This document shows, piece by piece, positions 58,141 through 64,000 of a stretch of 64,000 bases of DNA (its first letter is position 1; each line of letters starts with the position of its first letter). Position numbers and translations under genes: made by a program. The stretch comes from Blasia pusilla (Eukaryota > Marchantiophyta > Marchantiopsida > Blasiales), in contig CM114271.1 in the NCBI GenBank assembly GCA_050084515.1, positions 45,198,001-45,262,000 of the forward strand. The letters run 5' to 3'. The notes under the pieces are model-generated. The model was not told where the DNA came from. It searched no databases and worked only from the letters and a program-made list of their open reading frames with translations.

Positions 58141-58764
58141 CACAATCATCTCGTTCTCTCCTTGCAAATCACGTGGAACTCACTCACAACAAGGTACAAA
58201 AAATGGTTACTTACTTGAAATAGTAAGTTCCTCAATATGGATCCAAGTAAGCTGAAACAAAGGGGAAACCTGCTCTCTCTCATTATCCATGCCCTCAGAA
58301 GGTCATCCTTGACCTCCCGAGGATCTCCTCCAATATCTCCAAAGGCGCTCTACTAGATCTTGTCGATCTATATTGTGTTGACATGAGCAAAAATGTGGAT
58401 TGTGGAGCAATGTGTATGCACAAGATATTCATCTTTGAACATCCATGATTATGTATTTTACCTAATACCACAATAATAAGATTTCTTCGTACTTCTTTTA
58501 TTGAACGAGGAACATTTAACCTTGATGCTAAGATATTCCAATTCTTAAAATGATTTGAAAATTCAAACCTCTTCTTCAATATACTTAAGAGGTTACCATA
58601 CTTTTTAAAGTAGGACATATGTCAATAGATTTAGAGTGATGTTCATGATTCTTGCATACAAATGCACAATTTATTTGGATTTTAAATTAGAAGTCTTGAT
58701 GTCCTAAGTTTTCAAATTAAGTTTGTCCAAAGTGTTGATGTTGGCTAGATTTAGAGACAAAAAA
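58141..58764. other. Intergenic, no gene recognised
   Basis: A minus-strand ORF at 58295-58618 has no known motif. Composition is AT-rich. Confidence 0.45.
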
Positions 58765-59223
58765 AATTTTTGAATGGGATACCTCCTTGGGTACAAAAGT
58801 AGGCAATATTTGTAGATGTAACTCAAAGTTTTGTTCAAATCCCATATTGTCCAAAGGGAGTTAAATTTTGACTGTCTTTGTAGCTTAGTCTTACTAGTAA
58901 TCTTTGGTAATGACATACTTCAATGAAAAAACTCAATAAGCATAATTGATGCAAATGAAAAACAAACAAACAAACAAACAAACAAACAAACAAACAAACA
59001 AAATATATAATAAAGACAAGTTCACGAGAAAAGCATTTACCTCCTTAAGAAAAATGGGGAAGATAGGCTATATAGATAATAGTAGAGGATGTTCTTATCA
59101 TGGACTTTTTTTTTGGTCTTTACAAATTTTCATTTTTGAATGGGATACCTCCTTGGGTACAAAAAAGATGAGTTTTTTTCCAAAAGAGTTAAATTTTGGT
59201 TGTCTTTGTAGCTTAGTCTTTTT
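58765..59223. repeat. Duplicated segment around an (AAAC)n microsatellite
   Basis: ttgaatgggatacctccttg and gagttaaattttg-ctgtctttgtagcttagtctt occur at 58769-58895 and again at 59136-59222. An (AAAC)n run, about eleven units, lies between at 58958-59003. Confidence 0.8.
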
Positions 59224-61147
59224 CCTTATTAATTTAGAGTTGAGACAAATAAGACAGATTTTCTTTTCCTTATTATTTTCAGTTATTTCTATTTTTCCAA
59301 CCCCTGTCCCTTTCCCAGTTAGAAGCAAAATCACTAATTTTGATCCTATGTTTCTCTCAAAATATTTTTAAGAAGTCCCTTAGAATTAAATCTTGAAAAT
59401 AAAAAAAGGAATTAAAATCATTTCCATCTTTTTCAAGAATAATGATATTTCCACTTTTCTTTTATTATAATTTTTTTCATTTTTATGAAGAAAGATTTTA
59501 TTTCCCTTCTAATATGAACTTTAAATTAAACTTTTGAGTTAATTCATAAATATTGAAATAGTAAATATATATTTTCAAATAAAAATTAAATTTATTATGA
59601 AAAATACTCACAATTTTTCATAAAGATCATATTTCTTAATTTTTAATTGATTGAAAATAAAAACGTAATTATTAAAACCACTTTTCTATTCAAGTTTTGG
59701 CTTAGTATAGGCAAAATTAAACAAAAATTGAAAGCTTCATACATGGCCTTCATTGGGAGCATCTTATCCATAAACCCTAATGCCCTTAATAGTATGATTG
59801 AAGTTTTAGTTGGAGCCTTCAAGTCATTAAAATCACAAATATAGTCAAATTTGGATCTTAAACAAGTGGGATAGTTTTAGGATACATATTCCCAACGACT
59901 CGTTTGTGAACTTTCTTTTAATCAGTATTGAATTTTCTAAAACCATTAAAAAAATTTATTTATCCAAATTATTTGGAATAAGAAATAATAATTTTACCAA
60001 TTTATTACTTTTTGATGATCCGTGGCTTGACTTTAAGGATTCCATGACATGTATACTAAGAGTGTCTTGTATGAAGACAATTTTCACTTTCCATTACGCT
60101 AACAAAAAAATGTTCATGAACATGAGAAAACTTTTGAATCTATATCATGAAGAGAGTGTGTCTTGTTGATTTCCAATTCCTTATAGAAGTTGATATTTTT
60201 TTCCGTGTATAAGACGAATCTTCCCGCAGCCAAATTTACTAGAGAAACAAATATTTTTGAATATGGATTCAAAATTTATTAACCCATGTAGAAATATTAA
60301 AGGTACTTTAAGAACTCTTGCAACATCCATACAAAATTACCTTTCCTCTATGTTGAAAAGCTTAACTTCATATCATCCTAAGGAAAAGGTAGTTATAAAC
60401 CCTGGACTTGGTCATGCAACAACATGCAAGTCTAAATTATTAAAAAAAACACTTGTACATGATCCGTGCCATGCACAAGGGATATATTTCCCATAAAGTA
60501 CATTTCAAGCGTTATGCATGATTTGAAACATATTTTATTATAGTTCAAAGTGCGATACATGAAATGTTGAGAAAGCTAGACAAAAATAAATAAATTTGTT
60601 TCATAATAATATAGAGTATTTTAAATTTATAATACCTAACAAGATTAACAAGTTTAATTGTGAATAACAAACAATATCTATAATTTTAAACCATATCTTG
60701 TTGAATATTTGTCTCATAAAAGAAAATAAATATTAATGGATTTCAAATCTCCAAACAAATTAAAATTTATTTATATTAGATGGTGGCTTCTTGGTTTATA
60801 ATCATCTCTATACTTGATATTTATTAAAAGGCTATAAGTAACTATTTTTCATAAGATGAATTAACCATTAATTATTCTTTTGAACTCAGAGGCAACATGT
60901 TTATTAGTCATCTAGAGGGCATGGATTGTATGCTCTAATCTATAGAATTAATCAAGGAAAGGCCTAAAAAATACCCTCCTACTACTAACACATATCCCTT
61001 AATGATTCATGTGTGATTAACACTTGTAATTTTATGGGAGGGATTTTAGTTAGGGAAGAAAAAGGAGAGAGTTAAGTTGAGGGCGGAGGACAGTACACAT
61101 CAGAGCAGGGGAGAGAAAGAGGGAAGGAAGGGTAGGAGTGGAGTTTT
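59224..61147. other. AT-rich intergenic stretch, no gene
   Basis: Very AT-rich with chance ORFs only. The motif gatccgtgccatgcacaagg at about 60461 resembles a Helitron terminal motif. Confidence 0.5.
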
Positions 61148-61350
61148 CATATCATATCTCCCACATCTCATTTATTATCACTTTATCTAACATTGGGCCC
61201 ATACAAATGAGGCACCATAAAGACGTTTTAACAAAAAAATATTATTTTTCTAAACTAATTTACTTATTCTTATAAAACTCTCAATGACATTAGTAGGAGA
61301 GGAGTTTATATAATGGATGATTTTACTACACGATAACGCGAGAAATCACA
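61148..61350. repeat. Dispersed repeat shared with 35535-35740
   Basis: Matching blocks in order are: cattgggccca/agttgggtccgca, aatgaggcacca/aagaggcaccac, cttataaaactct/cttataaaattct, gatgattttactacacga/ctgattttactatacga. This could be LTR sequence of another family. There is no coding content. Confidence 0.6.
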
Positions 61351-63191
61351 ATAGGTTGGCGGCTCCTAACACTCGCAACATTCAAGATTTTCAAACCATT
61401 AAATCTTTTTTGGACGAGACACTACACCTAGGCTTGTGACTTCAGATTGATTTTGAGGAGTCATCAAATACATGAATATACCTTAATTCAAAGTTGTAAA
61501 GGGTGAAATTTTATCTCCAAGGGCAAGATTTTGTCTCCAAATTGCCACAATGTGGAATGGATCTTGAGTAGGACGGAGTGAAGACTTCTTCCTTAACAAC
61601 TTGCATGGCTTGAATGCCCACATGATATAAAGCATGCATAAAAATCGCCTTCTTAGACCATCAATTGGGATATGGAATTGAAGACGAAGGACCTCAATTG
61701 ATTGATGTGGTATGTATACCAATGTATACTAAAATTATGAATGTATTCCACCGTTTGGATCTATTGTCTTAATAGCACCATTTTTTTGTAATTATTGAAC
61801 AAGTGTAAGTACGCATGAAATTACCAATCTCATGTACGTTATAGAAACTCGACTCATCAATATGTACAGTCATTTTTTTCTAACACCATTATATTTCTGA
61901 AACTAGTATGATTTGATCCAAGTTTCTAGTTTTTATTTTTGCTAATCAGAGTAATGTTTGCTTTGCAACATATACATCTCATTAATTCATGCCAACATTC
62001 CTATCAACTTGGTTCTACATTATTTTCAGACTATATTTTGGTTTCTTAAAAGATAATGATAAACAATAATTTCTAATTTTCTCCTATAGTTATTATTCTT
62101 TCATCTGTGTCGAATCGATTGTTTTATTCATGATTGTATGAGAATTGTTATTAAAAAAACATCAATAGTAGTCTATCCCTCTTTGTTGCCTTATCCATAG
62201 TTTTCTTTGTGATGTTTGTTTGTTTACTAGTTAGTTCAATTCTTGTAAATTTTTGCATAATCTTCAAATAAATTTATTTGTGCAACCTTATATGTTTCTA
62301 ACTTTGTCCATGTCCCATACTTCTTGGATTTATGATTTTATGTATATTTTGAAATTTTCATCTGTAATTAAATCATTTATTTTATACAAGGTGGATTTAT
62401 CTATATAATAATTGGTGACCACATATGCATAATACGACAAGATAGCGGGATAATAAGACAAAATAGGTAACATCCTTGAAATTTGTTTCCGTAGGCATAT
62501 TAGATGGGTAGAGATAGAACTAAGGAAACCAATAAGGATTTGAGTGGAAAATATTTTTATCAAATAATAATTAATTTAACATTATAATTGATCATTATAA
62601 ATATTAATAGAATGTAATAATCATGATAAATAACCAGAATTCTAGAATTTTTACCTCAATTCATATTTGATAGAAAAAACAAATAAATATTGATTGAATG
62701 AGTAGATTTTGTATAAATTTTATGGAAAGATAAAATTACTAAGAGTATTAGGATAACATTTAAATTTGAATGAAGGATTATAATTACTAAAAAGAGTGAA
62801 ATTCTATTACTCTTCTAAGATTTTAGAAAATATAAATTATCTTTAAAATTTGAAATAAATAGCATGATAATTTTTTTTAATAATCGTATGAATTCACATA
62901 TAATATTTTGTGAAAGGAAAATGAATTTGAATGGAGAAGGAAAATGATTTTGTTAATTAAAATTAGCTTAGATTTTGGTTTGTGAACGTTATTTTGGTGG
63001 GAAGAGTGGAAGGGAAAGAATAGTTATTATTTGAGCTTTTATTGAGGATTGAATTTATTTAGGGGGATGGGAGTTATTTAAAGCTGAAATTTTCTTACTC
63101 TTTCACGATTGAAAAAAGTGGAAATTACACTTAAATTGTAATACTAAATAAAAATTGAAAATTTAAACATAATTTTAGAAAAACGATTAGT
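61351..63191. other. AT-rich intergenic, no gene
   Basis: Chance ORFs only (61483-61722 minus, 62330-62563 minus). No recognised structure. Confidence 0.5.
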
Positions 63192-63255
63192 GAAACATTT
63201 TTTTCTTGTCCAATTACTACATGTCAATAGTAATTGGTCAAGAAAAAAATGTTTC
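63192..63255. repeat. Near-perfect hairpin, 27-bp arms, 10-nt loop
   Basis: Arms at 63192-63218 and 63229-63255 (core ttttttcttg-ccaattact) differ at one position. The loop is acatgtcaat. Its size is compatible with a small fold-back element or a small-RNA precursor. Confidence 0.85.
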
Positions 63256-64000
63256 GCATGTTATGGGCGAGAAGGAAAAAGTTTGAATTTGTGTGAAGCA
63301 TCATTAATCCCCTCACTAACAAAAGCTCTCCAAATTTTATTTTTTTCATGCATCGCACAGGTATCTTACTAGTTTGTTTGCAACTTCTTTCTCTTTGTAG
63401 ACATGAATAAAACACTAAAATTGTAAGACTCTAGATTATCCGAAGTTTCTTTTGAAGCAATTAGTAAGTCACACGTGGATCCGTTGCAATTCTTCTCTCT
63501 TCTCAAATATGTTTTGTGACTAACATCCACGTTATGAATAGAAATTTGAGAAATTTTGTTACTAGGACCCTCCTCTTTGTAATCAAATTTTTTTGTTACA
63601 ACTAATTAATACATGGACAAAATATTTTCACATTCAATCTTTTTGCATGCTAGTGACCTATTTTGATTTGTTCTACTCATTTGTTAGGAAAGAGTATAAA
63701 GGAACATAAGAGAATATAAATAACAATCATATGAAATGGCAATACCAACTCAGAAGCCACTAGAATAATATAATTGACGAGTCATGTAAGCTGAAATTTG
63801 GAAGATCTTACCCACTTTGGACATAAATTATTCCTAAAGAGGGAGGAGAAGCAAAGATTTGGTTTCAAATTTCATGGAGAAATTCAACACTTTCCATTAG
63901 GAATTGGTTTCTCATATAAGAGAATACTAGGCTACTAGCATAATGCCCTTGCTAAGCACAGGTGAAAATCAGCGTGAGGGAAAAGCCATTTGTTAAGTCT
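63256..64000. other. AT-rich intergenic, no gene
   Basis: Contains two ctagt...gtgc/gcac motifs (about 63345-63372 and 63935-63962) resembling Helitron terminal sequence. No coding region. Confidence 0.4.

Overview
This window reads as nuclear DNA of a streptophyte plant. It has one intron-rich plant housekeeping gene, TTTAGGG-type telomere-like boxes, and about 60 kb of decayed transposable elements typical of plants (hAT, Ty1/copia, Ty3/gypsy, Helitron, CACTA). Low gene density and AT-rich intergenic sequence suggest a medium to large genome. I cannot name the species; a non-seed land plant or a charophyte-grade relative is my guess.

Layout. 1.1-3.4 kb (+): broken hAT transposase-derived gene. 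3.9-4.85 kb: solo-LTR-like block. 4.96-6.1 kb (-): 3' end of a copia element. 6.2-14.1 kb (-): decayed Helitron (Rep plus PIF1-type helicase) with foreign sequence at about 8.8-10.7 kb. 17.3-17.8 kb (+): CACTA DUF4216-like remnant. 19.2-24.2 kb (+): the only clearly intact gene, GDP-L-galactose phosphorylase (VTC2/GGP, ascorbate synthesis), seven coding exons and 435 aa, with a GC-rich leader holding a candidate ACG-initiated upstream ORF. 26.6-37.56 kb (-): the outstanding element, a Ty3/gypsy retrotransposon whose single-frame polyprotein runs gag, protease, DNA (cytosine-5) methyltransferase, reverse transcriptase, RNase H, integrase, then a C-terminal PHD finger. 37.8-38.6 kb (+): gag/protease scraps of another gypsy element. 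47.5-50.6 kb and 52.9-56.7 kb (-): two diverged paralogous multi-exon genes, probably CACTA TnpA-like. Around 58 kb (-): PHD-finger tail of a second gypsy of the same family. The rest is AT-rich repeat debris.

How it fits together. VTC2 carries out the committed step of the plant L-galactose pathway and is probably under translational feedback through its leader. Everything else is mobile DNA. The gypsy copy carries a potential DNA-methylation writer (DNMT) and a potential chromatin reader (PHD) in one element, so it could influence its own chromatin state. This copy is dead: it has in-frame stops, frameshifts, and two lost RT catalytic aspartates, and most lesions have the form expected from deamination of methylated cytosine. 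DNMT-bearing retrotransposons have been reported in charophyte algae and dinoflagellates (de Mendoza and colleagues, 2018, recalled from memory). The gag-PR-DNMT-RT-RH-IN-PHD arrangement here is the main discovery candidate.
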